Positions 10,444 through 18,738 of a stretch of 64,000 bases of DNA are shown piece after piece. The number at the start of each line of letters is the position of its first letter. Positions within the stretch are counted from its first letter, which is position 1. The notes below the pieces were generated by a model, which did no database searches, had not been told where the DNA came from, and saw only the letters and a program-made list of their open reading frames with translations. The DNA comes from Youxingia wuxianensis (GTDB lineage Bacteria; Bacillota; Clostridia; Oscillospirales; Ruminococcaceae). The position numbers and the translations under genes are program-made. The stretch lies in contig NZ_JACRTD010000003.1 of NCBI RefSeq assembly GCF_014385085.1, positions 124,001 to 188,000 of the forward strand. Direction: 5' to 3'.

Positions 10444-10779
10444 ATTGTTCATCCTTTCCTCGATGGCTATATTGTACCAGAAAGGAAATAAAAATAATAT
10501 TAAACGTAAAATGGGATAAATTAATATTGTATTAAAGTAAAAAATGTAAACCTCCACCTGTTTTGAGTCAGGTGAAGGTGAAACGTTGATTTTATATTAA
10601 GCAAGCTACAGCAGGCCTTATTTTTAAAATGGGATGTTGTAAGATATGGGGACCCAGGAAAAGGGACAGTTGATATTCTCAACATTCTTATAATATGAAA
10701 AAGTCCGTTAGATGGTGCAGGAAACTACTGTTGAGAACTCACATAGGATAGAATAATTTCGAAGCTAGGAGGAATGAAG
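10444..10779. other. Intergenic region with inverted repeats, no recognised RNA
   Basis: Contains a hairpin CACCTG...CAGGTG at about 10556-10576, and TTCTCAAC (10676-10683) that can pair with GTTGAGAA (10730-10737) to form a large stem upstream of the small gene at 10780. A TATAAT lies at 10689 but its -35 spacing is poor. I recognise no known riboswitch here. Confidence 0.45.
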
Positions 10780-10992
10780 ATGGATTTAAGAAATAACCGA
10801 ATAACGGTAAGGGAAATTCTGGCTAATCCCAAGGCAAAAGCTATCTTTTATCGGGAATCACCGGTTCCCATTAACCATCCTATGATTGTAAAATACCAAA
10901 ATCTTCCATTGAGTACAGTGCTCATGTATGCCAAAAGATATGTGCCTCAGCGTAAAATCAACGCTCTGATGGAAGAATTACGCAGTATTTAA
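10780..10992 (+). CDS. Small uncharacterised protein (70 aa)
   Basis: The start at 10780 has AGGAGG 7 bases upstream; the ATG at 10774 is too close to that site. The 70-residue product is basic, without membrane segment or Cys. It reads as two or three helices (VREILANPKAKAIFY, LSTVLMYAKRYV, KINALMEELRSI) with a Pro-rich turn (SPVPINHPM). A perfect intrinsic terminator follows at once, so it is a single-gene unit. I do not recognise the family. The strong ribosome site and terminator make expression likely. Confidence 0.65.
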   Translation: MDLRNNRITVREILANPKAKAIFYRESPVPINHPMIVKYQNLPLSTVLMYAKRYVPQRKINALMEELRSI

Positions 10993-11026
10993 AAAAGGAG
11001 AAGGCCGAGGCCTTCTCCTTTTTTCG
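10991..11026. terminator. Bidirectional intrinsic terminator
   Basis: AAAAAAGGAGAAGG and CCTTCTCCTTTTTT are perfect reverse complements around CCGAGG; the symmetric A and T runs serve both the small gene upstream and the convergent secreted-protein gene. Confidence 0.9.
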
Positions 11027-11028
11027 TT

Positions 11029-12123
11029 TTATACAGGAACTTCAGTTTCCGCAATAATATAAGTTCCTAAAGTATGTGTTTTGCCCTGCCAGGCATCCAG
11101 TATATTGCCGTCAGCGTCGGTATCTATGTAGGTGAAGCGTTCGGTAACATTTTCCAAGCTCCCGTCCTCTGCCAACTTATAAATTGCTACCTTTGAGATA
11201 TCCAGATCCTCTGGAAACTCATCGGGAAAATAGAAGGTCAGAGTAGGACGGGAAGCGCCGTCGATTGTCCGGGATGTTTTAAAGCTGCGGACCACCGCTT
11301 CCACACCAGAGAATTTTTGTGCTAGCGGATCATCCAGCCATTTGGTAGTCATTTTAGGGTAAAATCCACTGGGATCGTCGCTTGCAGAAAACGTAAGCTT
11401 GGCAAGATCGCTATTTTCATCCTCCCATACTAACTCGTTGCGATCGTTCTTATTGGGTTTTACATATACTCCGCCAGTACCTGCTTTTACAGTATTGTCC
11501 AAAGAAAGGACGCCGTTTTTTACCCATAGTGTATGAGTAACTTTAATTTTTCCGCCTTTTACTAAATAGAAGTGATCCCGTGCAGTATCAAAAGTGATAT
11601 CTTCTTTTGCCGTGTAGGTAACGGTAAACTCCACTTGGGTTTCCTCATCGCTGTCATCGTCGTTTAATTTTACTTCCAGGTAGGACAAGCGAGTATGGTC
11701 GCCAGTTGTATTAAAGATAAAATCTCCGGTTTTTTCGGTGGCCTTTATGGATTTGATCACCTTAGAGCCAGCTTCCTTTTTGATAGAGATTTTGAAACGC
11801 TGGGAACACTCGGGAGAGGACAAAACATTAAAAATATTGCTGTTTTCCAAGTCCGTCAGGGAGATTTCACTGCCATCCAAAGCGGTAGCAGCCTGAAAAT
11901 TCTCCCGCGCGCTTCCCACGGGAAAAAGATAAAGGGTAGTGTCCGGCGAAAACTCACTTCCAAAGATAAACTCATGATTTGAAAAAGCTACCGTATTATC
12001 CGAATTTGCCAAAATTTCCTTGGTAGTAACACTTTGCGCATTTTCTGGTATCTGTGCAATACCCACAAGGGGGAAAGAGAAAATCATTCCCAAAACAAGA
12101 ACAGCCGCAAAAATCTTTTTCAT
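11029..12123 (-). CDS. Secreted protein of unknown function
   Basis: A 364-residue protein with a clear signal peptide (MKKIFAAVLVLGMIFSFPLVGIAQ, shown here as two parts: basic start MKKIF and hydrophobic core AAVLVLGMIFSFPLVG, likely cleaved after GIA). The mature part is rich in beta-strand-like, acidic stretches (DDDSDEETQVEFTVTY, DTDADGNILDAW) and has no Cys, sortase signal or second membrane helix, so it should be released. No family recognised. Its promoter carries two tandem Spo0A-like boxes at the start of transcription. The XRE regulator gene lies directly upstream on the same strand, separated by a strong terminator. Confidence 0.8.
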   Translation of the reverse strand: MKKIFAAVLVLGMIFSFPLVGIAQIPENAQSVTTKEILANSDNTVAFSNHEFIFGSEFSPDTTLYLFPVGSARENFQAATALDGSEISLTDLENSNIFNVLSSPECSQRFKISIKKEAGSKVIKSIKATEKTGDFIFNTTGDHTRLSYLEVKLNDDDSDEETQVEFTVTYTAKEDITFDTARDHFYLVKGGKIKVTHTLWVKNGVLSLDNTVKAGTGGVYVKPNKNDRNELVWEDENSDLAKLTFSASDDPSGFYPKMTTKWLDDPLAQKFSGVEAVVRSFKTSRTIDGASRPTLTFYFPDEFPEDLDISKVAIYKLAEDGSLENVTERFTYIDTDADGNILDAWQGKTHTLGTYIIAETEVPV

Positions 12124-12167
12124 CTACTATTTCTCCTTGCTGTTAATATTTTTTAGTTTTTGCTATT

Positions 12168-12184
12168 TGTCGAATTTTGTCGAA
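12168..12184 (-). promoter_or_regulatory. Tandem Spo0A-like boxes (0A boxes)
   Basis: Two exact TGTCGAA heptamers (12168-12174 and 12178-12184 as written on +) repeat with a 10-bp period, one helical turn. They start 11 bp downstream of the -10 element of the secreted-protein gene and are flanked by a 7-bp inverted repeat (GCTATTT/AAATAGC). TGTCGAA is the known 0A box; binding here is inferred. Confidence 0.6.
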
Positions 12185-12195
12185 ATAGCACTAAA

Positions 12196-12225
12196 ATTAT
12201 ACCATCATCCACAGAGAAAAAGCAA
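12196..12225 (-). promoter_or_regulatory. Sigma-A promoter of secreted-protein gene
   Basis: On the minus strand TTGCTT (12225-12220) and TATAAT (12201-12196) are 18 bp apart. Transcription would begin inside or next to the 0A boxes. Confidence 0.65.
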
Positions 12226-12236
12226 CCGGGAACAAA

Positions 12237-12276
12237 TAAAAAGATACACTCAAAACAAATTTGTTTTGAGTGTATC
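12237..12276 (-). terminator. Terminator of XRE gene: 34-bp perfect palindrome
   Basis: Positions 12243-12276 are a perfect inverted repeat of 17+17 bp centred on AAATTT; read on the minus strand it is followed by TTTTTA. Its first base is the end of the XRE gene. Confidence 0.85.
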
Positions 12277-12653
12277 TAAGCTTCGTCGTCCAACGGCCAT
12301 TTAACTAACATGATATCTAACACGGCCAGCAATTGTTGTTGCCGGGAAGGAGGTAATTTTTCAAAATAAGAAGCGTAATTATTAAAAGAAGAAGAGGGAA
12401 ACGAAAGAACCGTTTCTTTCGTTTGTTCCTGGGCTGGGGTGAGCAGCTGCGACAAAGGGACATTTAACACCGTAGCGATGCGGTTTAACGTATTAATTGT
12501 GGGATTGCCCTCGCCCCGTTCAATATTGCCGATATAAGCGGCGCTGGTTTGTGCATAAAACGCAAGGCCTTCCTGGGTAAGCGCCTTTTTCTCACGAATA
12601 GCTCTTAAATTTTGACCGATAATCTCATTTATATCCGGAGAAAAATTCCCCAT
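12276..12653 (-). CDS. XRE-family helix-turn-helix regulator
   Basis: A 125-residue protein with a Cro/C1-type HTH at about 8-65 (NLRAIREKKALTQEGLA, AYIGNIERGEGNPTINTL, LNVPLSQLL) and a C-terminal segment of about 50 residues (NNYASYFEKLPPSRQQQLL) that could dimerise. It resembles the size class of SinR/SlrR-like or phage-type regulators, but no specific identity is claimed. ATG 12653 is preceded by GAGGTGG. Its promoter has TTGACG at -35 inside a TGACGAA sequence, and a second TGACGAA lies in the leader; these fit a degenerate 0A box (TGNCGAA) or could be its own operator. Confidence 0.85.
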   Translation of the reverse strand: MGNFSPDINEIIGQNLRAIREKKALTQEGLAFYAQTSAAYIGNIERGEGNPTINTLNRIATVLNVPLSQLLTPAQEQTKETVLSFPSSSFNNYASYFEKLPPSRQQQLLAVLDIMLVKWPLDDEA

Positions 12654-12699
12654 ATTACTACCACCTCAGATGTTTTTCGTCAAGAAATTCATTATTTTT

Positions 12700-12728
12700 A
12701 TTTTATCCGGGAAGAAAAATTTCGTCAA
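12700..12728 (-). promoter_or_regulatory. Promoter of XRE regulator with repeated TTGACGAAA
   Basis: Minus strand TTGACG (12728-12723), 17 bp, TAAAAT (12705-12700). The sequence TTGACGAAA over the -35 occurs again 45 bp downstream (12683-12675), in the 5' leader, a layout seen with autoregulated or Spo0A-controlled genes. Confidence 0.6.
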
Positions 12729-12919
12729 CATCATATATGATATATTTTGTTTAAAATTTATGATTTGCCCCCAATCTGGAAGTATTAAACGAATACTATG
12801 ACAAAACGGGAGGCTAGGGAGGAGATTAATAAAAAATTTAATATCCAGTATCATTGAACTTTGTTCTTCCTTTTTCGGGCAAAAAAATGCCGCCCCCGCT
12901 ATTGCAGGAACAGCACCCC

Positions 12920-12995
12920 TGGTGGACGATAACGGAGTCGAACCGCTGACCTACTGCACGTCAAGCAGTCGCTCTACCAGCTGAGCTAATCGTCC
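12920..12995 (-). tRNA. tRNA-Val (anticodon GAC)
   Basis: The minus strand folds as a standard tRNA: acceptor GGACGAT/ATCGTCC, D-arm GCTC...GAGC, anticodon arm ACTGC-TTGACGT-GCAGT with GAC at 34-36, variable AGGTC, T-arm with TTCGACT loop, discriminator A and an encoded CCA. It reads GUC/GUU valine codons. It stands alone. Confidence 0.95.
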
Positions 12996-13019
12996 ATATT
13001 ATTTTGTAACGACTAGAAT

Positions 13020-13048
13020 ATTATATTACAAACTATTATAAAAATCAA
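13020..13048 (-). promoter_or_regulatory. Promoter of tRNA-Val
   Basis: Minus strand TTGATT (13048-13043), 17 bp, TATAAT (13025-13020), 25 bp upstream of the tRNA 5' end. Confidence 0.7.
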
Positions 13049-13320
13049 GTAAATCCGACAAAAAAATAAGATTTGTTTTCCGTTTCTCCGTCTTCAGGAC
13101 AAGAGAAGTATGCAGCAAAGATTCGCGGTTTATGCAAAACTGTCAAAAATTGCTCCCTCGAAGCTAGGAAAACTAACCTAAGAGGTATTGTTAGTTTAGG
13201 GGGATTTGTGATATAATTAATACCATCATTTGCAGTTGGCTTCAATGATTAACCTCCCTTACGGCGGTATTTTAGGCAGGGTCCTGGATGCCCCGACAAA
13301 AGACGAAGGACGGATAAAAG
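13049..13320. other. Intergenic region between tRNA-Val and ruvC
   Basis: Holds the ruvC promoter (13188-13217) and a leader of about 95 bases before ruvC. AAACTAACCT (about 13170) and TTAGTTTAGG (about 13190) can form an imperfect stem near the promoter. No gene or known RNA family seen. Confidence 0.5.
13188..13217 (+). promoter_or_regulatory. Promoter of ruvC operon
   Basis: TTGTTA (13188-13193), 18 bp, TATAAT (13212-13217), with TGA just before the -10 (extended -10). Confidence 0.7.
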
Positions 13321-13812
13321 ATGGTCATATTAGGGGTAGACCCAGGATATGCAATTGTCGGCTACGGGGTAGTACATTACGAACGCAGTAAATTTACCCC
13401 TGTGCGCTTTGGCGCGATTACAACGCCGGCGGGAATGGCGTTTGAGGACCGGCTGCATATTATTTATGATGATATGTGCCAGGTGATCGCAAAGGCCAAG
13501 CCGGATGCTCTGGCGATTGAACAGCTGTTTTTTACCACCAATCAAAAAACTGCCATCGACGTGGCCCAGGCCAGGGGAGTCATTGTCCTTGCCGCCCGTC
13601 AGGCAGGAATAGAGATTTATCAATATACCCCGCTGCAGGTAAAACAGTCGGTGGTAGGCTATGGGAAAGCGGAAAAAAAACAGGTGATGGAAATGACCCG
13701 GATTTTATTGGGACTGGAAAAAGTTCCAAGGCCGGACGATACCGCAGATGCGCTGGCGATTGCCATTTGCCATGGACACAGCGCGGGATCGCTTCTAAGC
13801 CGTTTGCGTTAA
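13321..13812 (+). CDS. ruvC: Holliday junction resolvase RuvC
   Basis: RuvC cuts Holliday junctions symmetrically at the end of recombination, loaded by RuvAB. The 163-residue protein has the RNase H-like fold with its acidic residues: Asp7 in ILGVDPGYAIVGYG, Glu in AIEQLFF, and the pair in RPDDTADALAIAICH. Length is typical. First of a ruvC-ruvA-ruvB operon; ruvA starts 20 bp downstream. The start ATG follows AAGACGAAGGACGGATAAAAG; the ribosome site (AAGGACGG) is moderate. Confidence 0.97.
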   Translation: MVILGVDPGYAIVGYGVVHYERSKFTPVRFGAITTPAGMAFEDRLHIIYDDMCQVIAKAKPDALAIEQLFFTTNQKTAIDVAQARGVIVLAARQAGIEIYQYTPLQVKQSVVGYGKAEKKQVMEMTRILLGLEKVPRPDDTADALAIAICHGHSAGSLLSRLR

Positions 13813-13832
13813 AAGGAAAAAGGAGATCAAAG

Positions 13833-14435
13833 ATGTATTATTCTCTTACAGGGGAGCTTATCCATATGGACGCCTATCTTGCGGTGGTCAGCTGCGGCGG
13901 AGTAGGATATAAGTGTATGACTACGATGACCACCCTGTCCTGCTTGCCTCCGGTAGGCAGTACGGTGACCCTTTATACCCACCTTAACGTCCGGGAGGAC
14001 GCGTTGGACTTGTATGGATTTTATACGATGAACGAGCTTAACGCCTTTAAGATGCTGGTTTCAGTTTCTGGGGTAGGCCCCAAGTCAGCCCTGTCCTTGC
14101 TTTCAGATATGACGCCGGAAAATCTGGCCCTTTGTATTGCATCCGGCGACACAAAAACTCTTACCCGGGCGCAGGGAATCGGCCCAAAAGCAGCCCAAAG
14201 GATTGTGCTGGAGCTGAAAGATAAGGTGTCCAACAGCGATGTAGCGGCCTCCATTGGGGATGTGGCGCTGCAGCTAAATAAGGATAGCTCCAATATGGGT
14301 GAAGCGGTGAGCGCTCTGGTGGTGCTTGGCTACAGCCAGTCCCAGGCGGCGGCCGCCTTAGCGGGACTTGCCCCGGAGACGCCGGTGGATGAAATGATTA
14401 AGTACGGTCTGAAATCTTTAGCGGGGAAAATATAA
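13833..14435 (+). CDS. ruvA: Holliday junction DNA helicase subunit RuvA
   Basis: RuvA binds four-way junctions as a tetramer and holds RuvB rings. The start at 13833 (MYYSLTGEL) follows AAAGGAGATCAAAG; the longer open frame upstream is inside ruvC. The 200-residue product has the OB fold (1-65), the helix-hairpin-helix pairs (KMLVSVSGVGPKSALSLLS, AQGIGPKAAQRIVLELKDK at about 70-130), an acidic/flexible linker and the C-terminal UBA-like RuvB-binding domain (AVSALVVLGYSQSQA). Confidence 0.97.
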   Translation: MYYSLTGELIHMDAYLAVVSCGGVGYKCMTTMTTLSCLPPVGSTVTLYTHLNVREDALDLYGFYTMNELNAFKMLVSVSGVGPKSALSLLSDMTPENLALCIASGDTKTLTRAQGIGPKAAQRIVLELKDKVSNSDVAASIGDVALQLNKDSSNMGEAVSALVVLGYSQSQAAAALAGLAPETPVDEMIKYGLKSLAGKI

Positions 14436-14458
14436 TGGGGAAAAGGGGAGAGGAATAA

Positions 14459-15514
14459 ATGTTCGATAATGATATGGATTTTGAAAACCGGCTGGTTACC
14501 CCTGAGTATGCCCCCCAGGATTCAGACGTGGAACTTTCTCTGCGCCCTAAAACCTTAGATGAATACATTGGCCAGGAAAAAGTAAAAGAAAATATGAATA
14601 TTTTTATTCAGGCGGCGAAAGGCCGGGGGGAGGCGCTGGATCATGTGTTGCTGTATGGCCCTCCTGGGCTTGGTAAGACAACGCTTAGCAATATCATCGC
14701 CAATGAAATGAATGTGAATATTCGTGTAACCAGCGGCCCTGCCATAGAAAAACCGGGAGATTTGGCTGCTTTACTCACAAATTTAAATCAAAACGATATA
14801 CTGTTTATAGATGAAATTCATCGTTTATCCCGAGCGGTGGAAGAGGTGCTGTATCCAGCCATGGAGGATTATGCACTGGATATTATTATTGGAAAAGGTC
14901 CGTCCGCCCGTTCAATCCGCATCGATCTGCCCCATTTTACATTGATTGGAGCTACTACAAGGGCAGGACAGCTGACCTCCCCTTTGCGGGACCGTTTCGG
15001 TATGCTTCAGCGTTTGGAGTTGTATACGGTGGAGGAGCTGTCCACTATTGTAAAACGAAGCGCCGGGATTTTGGAAATTCCTTGTGATGAAAAGGGTGCG
15101 TACGAACTCGCCAGGCGAAGCCGCGGAACCCCCCGTATTGCCAATCGGCTGCTGAAACGGGTGCGGGATTTTGCCCAGGTGATGGGGGACGGAGTAATTA
15201 CCGAAGATATCGCGGCGATTGCTTTAAACCGGATGGAAATTGACGCGCTGGGACTGGACAGTATCGACCGTAGAATGCTTACCGCCATTATTCGTAATTT
15301 TGGCGGGGGGCCGGTAGGGGTGGATACCTTGGCGGCGTCGGTAGGAGAAGAAGCGATTACCCTGGAAGACGTATACGAACCATATCTAATGCAGCTGGGC
15401 TTTTTAAGCCGAACCCCCAGGGGCCGGTGCGCTACCCGGCTGGCATATGAGCATTTGGGACTTTCTGTCCCAAAAGACGCAAGCCTTCCCAAACAGCTTT
15501 CTTTGGAGGAATAG
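14459..15514 (+). CDS. ruvB: Holliday junction branch-migration ATPase RuvB
   Basis: RuvB is the hexameric AAA+ motor that drives branch migration. The 351 residues show [20 protein letters not shown], Walker [13 protein letters not shown] at about 66, Walker [13 protein letters not shown], sensor 1 IGATTRAG, the arginine finger region SPLRDRFGM, and a C-terminal winged helix ([17 protein letters not shown]) that contacts DNA. Its start has a GAGAGGAA site, 23 bp after ruvA. Confidence 0.98.
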   Translation: MFDNDMDFENRLVTPEYAPQDSDVELSLRPKTLDEYIGQEKVKENMNIFIQAAKGRGEALDHVLLYGPPGLGKTTLSNIIANEMNVNIRVTSGPAIEKPGDLAALLTNLNQNDILFIDEIHRLSRAVEEVLYPAMEDYALDIIIGKGPSARSIRIDLPHFTLIGATTRAGQLTSPLRDRFGMLQRLELYTVEELSTIVKRSAGILEIPCDEKGAYELARRSRGTPRIANRLLKRVRDFAQVMGDGVITEDIAAIALNRMEIDALGLDSIDRRMLTAIIRNFGGGPVGVDTLAASVGEEAITLEDVYEPYLMQLGFLSRTPRGRCATRLAYEHLGLSVPKDASLPKQLSLEE

Positions 15515-15550
15515 CGTTAGTAAATACATAGATTGGAGTTTGTGCTTTTA

Positions 15551-16897
15551 ATGGGCAGAATTTTTGGTACCGACGGGGTGCGCGGCATCGCCAACGGTGA
15601 TTTAACAATTGAGCTTGCGATGAATATCGGCCGCGCCGCCGGAATGGTAGTAGAGGAAGCGATTGGGCGGCGGCCGACCTTTTTGGTAGGAAAGGACACC
15701 CGAATTTCTTCCGATATGCTGGAAGCGGCAATGGCGGCGGGGTTGTGCAGCGCCGGCGCCAATGTGATACATTTAGGAGTGGTTCCTACCCCGGCGGTAG
15801 CTTTGCTGGTGAAAAAATACCAGGCGCACGCTGGCATCATGCTTTCCGCCAGTCATAATCCGTTTGAATACAATGGAATTAAAATTTTCAGCGCGCAGGG
15901 CTATAAGCTGCTGGACGCCCAGGAAGAGGAAATCGAGCAGATTGTGCTGGATAATATTAAACCATATGGTATTAAAACTGCCGATGAAATTGGAACTATC
16001 TCTTACGCAGATAGCGCGGTAGAAGATTATGTGGAATATTTGAAAACTACGATCCCTTGCGATTTAAGCGGGCTGAAGGTGGCAATCGACTGTTCTAATG
16101 GAAGCGCCAGCGTTACCGCGGAAAAATTATTTGGCGGACTGGGGGCCCGATGCCATATTCTAAACTGTACCCCCGATGGGAAAAATATTAATCAGGGATG
16201 CGGCAGTACGCATATGGAGGGCCTTTGTTCTGTAATGCGCCAGGGAGATTACGATGTGGGGCTGGCGTTTGATGGGGATGCAGACCGCTGCTTGGCGGTG
16301 GACGAAAATGGGGAATTGGTCGATGGGGATAAAATGATCGCCCTGTTTGCCCACCACATGAAAGGGCAGGGCAAATTAAAAAATAATACGGCAGTGGCTA
16401 CAGTAATGAGTAATCTTGGGCTTTTCAAATTTGCAGAAAAGCATGGAATATTAACAAAAGCGACAAAAGTTGGCGACCGGTATGTGTTAGAGTGTATGTT
16501 GCAAGAAGATTATCGAATCGGTGGGGAGCAGTCAGGGCATATTATTTTTCTGGATCATATGACTACCGGCGACGGCCAGCTCTCCGGATTGCAGCTTCTT
16601 TCCATTTTAAAAGAAACAGGACGGCCTCTTTCTGAGGTGGCGTCTATTATGGAAACATATCCTCAGACGTTGGTTAACGTACACGCCACACCGGAAATGA
16701 AAGCGGCGTTGGATAGGGATGCGGACATTAAAGAAACGATACAGCGCTTGGGAGCGCAGTTGGGTGATAACGGCCGAATTTTGGTACGGCCTTCAGGAAC
16801 AGAGCCTTTGATCCGTGTCATGGTGGAAGGCCAGGATCAACAAGAAATCAGTGCTATTGCAGAAGAAATTGCAAGGACGATACAAAGCAAAGGATAA
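15551..16897 (+). CDS. glmM: Phosphoglucosamine mutase
   Basis: GlmM converts glucosamine-6-phosphate to glucosamine-1-phosphate for UDP-GlcNAc and peptidoglycan. The start ATG at 15551 gives the family N-terminus MGRIFGTDGVRG; upstream GTG/TTG codons would add non-family residues. The 448-residue protein has the phosphoserine loop LSASHNPFEYNGIK at about 98-111, the metal loop DGDADR, the sugar loop GGEQSGHIIF and the phosphate loop VRPSGTEPLIRVM. It lies 36 bp behind ruvB. Confidence 0.97.
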   Translation: MGRIFGTDGVRGIANGDLTIELAMNIGRAAGMVVEEAIGRRPTFLVGKDTRISSDMLEAAMAAGLCSAGANVIHLGVVPTPAVALLVKKYQAHAGIMLSASHNPFEYNGIKIFSAQGYKLLDAQEEEIEQIVLDNIKPYGIKTADEIGTISYADSAVEDYVEYLKTTIPCDLSGLKVAIDCSNGSASVTAEKLFGGLGARCHILNCTPDGKNINQGCGSTHMEGLCSVMRQGDYDVGLAFDGDADRCLAVDENGELVDGDKMIALFAHHMKGQGKLKNNTAVATVMSNLGLFKFAEKHGILTKATKVGDRYVLECMLQEDYRIGGEQSGHIIFLDHMTTGDGQLSGLQLLSILKETGRPLSEVASIMETYPQTLVNVHATPEMKAALDRDADIKETIQRLGAQLGDNGRILVRPSGTEPLIRVMVEGQDQQEISAIAEEIARTIQSKG

Positions 16898-16915
16898 ACT
16901 AAAAGGGGAAAAGAC

Positions 16916-17779
16916 ATGAGAATTGCCGATCAGTGGACGGATTTTAAGGTCATAGATACCAGCGGCGGAGAAAAATTGGAACAGTGGGGAGATATTGTCC
17001 TGATCCGCCCGGATCCGCAGGTTATCTGGGATACCCCAAAGGACGGGGCGTGGATGAAAGCCAATGCCCGATATAACCGGTCTTCTTCTGGCGGCGGCAG
17101 TTGGGAAATCCGCAAGCTGCCAAAAGAAGAATGGACGATTGGCTACAAAGATTTGCGGTTTCATATCCGTCCCACAGGCTTTAAACATACCGGTTTATTT
17201 CCGGAGCAGGCAGTCAACTGGGACCTGATGGAGAAAATTATTACGAACAGTTCGCGCCAACTCAATATTTTAAATCTATTTGCGTATACAGGCGGAGCGA
17301 CCCTTGCCTGCGCAGCGGCAGGGGCAAAAGTTTGCCATGTAGACGCTTCGAAGGGAATGGTTGCTTGGGCGCGGGAAAATGCTGTGCTTTCCGGGCTTTC
17401 ACAAAAGCCTATTCGTTGGATTATTGACGACTGTAAAAAATTTGTGGAACGGGAAATCCGCCGGGGTGTACGGTATGACGGCATTGTTATGGATCCGCCT
17501 TCTTATGGCCGCGGACCGGGAGGCGAAGTGTGGAAACTGGAGGATAACATCTATTCTTTGGTGGAACTGTGCTCCAGGGTACTTTCTGAGCAGCCGGCAT
17601 TTTTTCTGTTAAATTCATATACCACGGGGCTTTCGCCCTCGGTAATGGGGTATATTTTATCCGTCACAGTGGGAAAACAGTATGGTGGAAAGGTGCAGGC
17701 GGATGAAATCGGTCTGCCGGTGGCTAAAACCGGACTGACTCTGCCCTGCGGCAGCACAGCTGTGTGGACTCGGCAGTGA
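16916..17779 (+). CDS. RlmI-like class I SAM-dependent methyltransferase
   Basis: A 287-residue enzyme of the COG1092 group that methylates rRNA cytosines (RlmI) or guanines (RlmK). SAM motif I is at about 116-126 (LNLFAYTGGAT), motif II VDASKGMVAWARENA, and the catalytic motif IV is MDPPSYGRGPGGEVW. It lacks the N-terminal PUA domain of E. coli RlmI, and the substrate cannot be assigned; it matches the short PUA-less members common in several phyla. It follows glmM by 18 bp. Downstream, the coding strand runs into a GC-rich structured spacer. Confidence 0.85.
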   Translation: MRIADQWTDFKVIDTSGGEKLEQWGDIVLIRPDPQVIWDTPKDGAWMKANARYNRSSSGGGSWEIRKLPKEEWTIGYKDLRFHIRPTGFKHTGLFPEQAVNWDLMEKIITNSSRQLNILNLFAYTGGATLACAAAGAKVCHVDASKGMVAWARENAVLSGLSQKPIRWIIDDCKKFVEREIRRGVRYDGIVMDPPSYGRGPGGEVWKLEDNIYSLVELCSRVLSEQPAFFLLNSYTTGLSPSVMGYILSVTVGKQYGGKVQADEIGLPVAKTGLTLPCGSTAVWTRQ

Positions 17780-17782
17780 TCG

Positions 17783-17859
17783 GGCGCCGTCCGGCCAAAG
17801 CTGGGCTTTGGCCTGGGGCCGCTTCGCGGCGTCGGCCCAGAATGGGCCGTGACGGCGCC
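17783..17859. repeat. Cloverleaf-shaped palindrome cluster (intergenic)
   Basis: A 9-bp outer stem (GGCGCCGTC at 17783-17791, GACGGCGCC at 17851-17859) encloses three hairpins, each with a triloop: 9 bp with TGG (17793-17801/17805-17813), 5 bp with TTC (17818-17822/17826-17830) and 7 bp with GAA (17833-17839/17843-17849). All stems are perfect. There is no T-run, so it is not an ordinary terminator, and no tRNA features. It stands between the methyltransferase and ecfA1. The same architecture occurs inside tilS. Confidence 0.85.
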
Positions 17860-17886
17860 AACTTTCGATAGAAAAGAGGACAAACC

Positions 17887-18738
17887 ATGCCAGAAATTCT
17901 TTCGGCAAAGGGCGTAACATTTGGTTACCTCAAAGAGGACAACGAACTTAATATTGTTCTGAAAAACATCAGTCTTTCCATTCAAGAAGGAGAATTAGTG
18001 GCCATACTAGGACATAACGGCTCCGGGAAAAGTACGATTGCCAAGCATTTTAACGCGATCCTTGTCCCTCAGGAGGGAAAGGTGACCGCCTGTGGAATTG
18101 ATACTAAAAATGAGGAAGAAATATATCGGATTCGCCAGCAGGTAGGGATGGTGTTCCAAAATCCGGATAATCAGATAGTGGCGACGATTGTGGAAGAAGA
18201 TGTGGCTTTCGGGCCGGAAAACTTAGGAATAGCGCCGGCGGAAATTCGCAGAAGAGTGGATGAGGCGTTAAAAGATGTGGGGATGTATGAATATAAGGAT
18301 CATGCTCCTCATCAGTTGTCCGGCGGGCAGAAACAGCGTATTGCCATCGCTGGGATCATTGCTATGCGCCCCCGGTGTATCATTTTGGACGAGCCGACGG
18401 CGATGCTGGATCCAAAAGGCCGTCGGGAAGTGCTTACTACCATCCGCAAGCTGAATAAGGAGCATAATATTACCGTCGTTTTAATCACTCATTATATGGA
18501 AGAAGCCGCTCAGTGCGACCGGGTAGTAGTGATGAATGATGGGGAATTGCTGTTTGATTCGACCCCAAGGGATGTGTTTTCCCATGTACAGATTCTCAAG
18601 GAGGTAGGGCTGGATGTACCTCAGACAACCGAACTTTGCCATGAACTGCGCCGTGCCGGGATCAATCTTCCGGATGATATTCTTACCGAAGAAGAATGCG
18701 TGGAGGCGCTGACTTCGCTCTTGGAGGGCGTGCGATGA
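17887..18738 (+). CDS. ecfA1: ECF transporter ATP-binding protein EcfA1
   Basis: One of the two ATPases of a group II energy-coupling factor module that powers exchangeable vitamin-binding S components. The 283 residues show Walker [15 protein letters not shown] at about 40, Q-loop [14 protein letters not shown], signature [14 protein letters not shown], Walker [17 protein letters not shown] and the switch His in LITHYMEEA. The C-terminal helical groove that binds EcfT follows. Its stop overlaps the ecfA2 start (ATGA). Confidence 0.97.
   Translation: MPEILSAKGVTFGYLKEDNELNIVLKNISLSIQEGELVAILGHNGSGKSTIAKHFNAILVPQEGKVTACGIDTKNEEEIYRIRQQVGMVFQNPDNQIVATIVEEDVAFGPENLGIAPAEIRRRVDEALKDVGMYEYKDHAPHQLSGGQKQRIAIAGIIAMRPRCIILDEPTAMLDPKGRREVLTTIRKLNKEHNITVVLITHYMEEAAQCDRVVVMNDGELLFDSTPRDVFSHVQILKEVGLDVPQTTELCHELRRAGINLPDDILTEEECVEALTSLLEGVR

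Noticed and set aside
17783..17859. Cloverleaf element as a tRNA gene
   Set aside because: No T-loop TTC-consensus, no D-loop bases, triloops instead of 7-base loops and no CCA end.
17783..17886. Cloverleaf element as an ordinary terminator of the methyltransferase gene
   Set aside because: There is no T-run after any of the stems.
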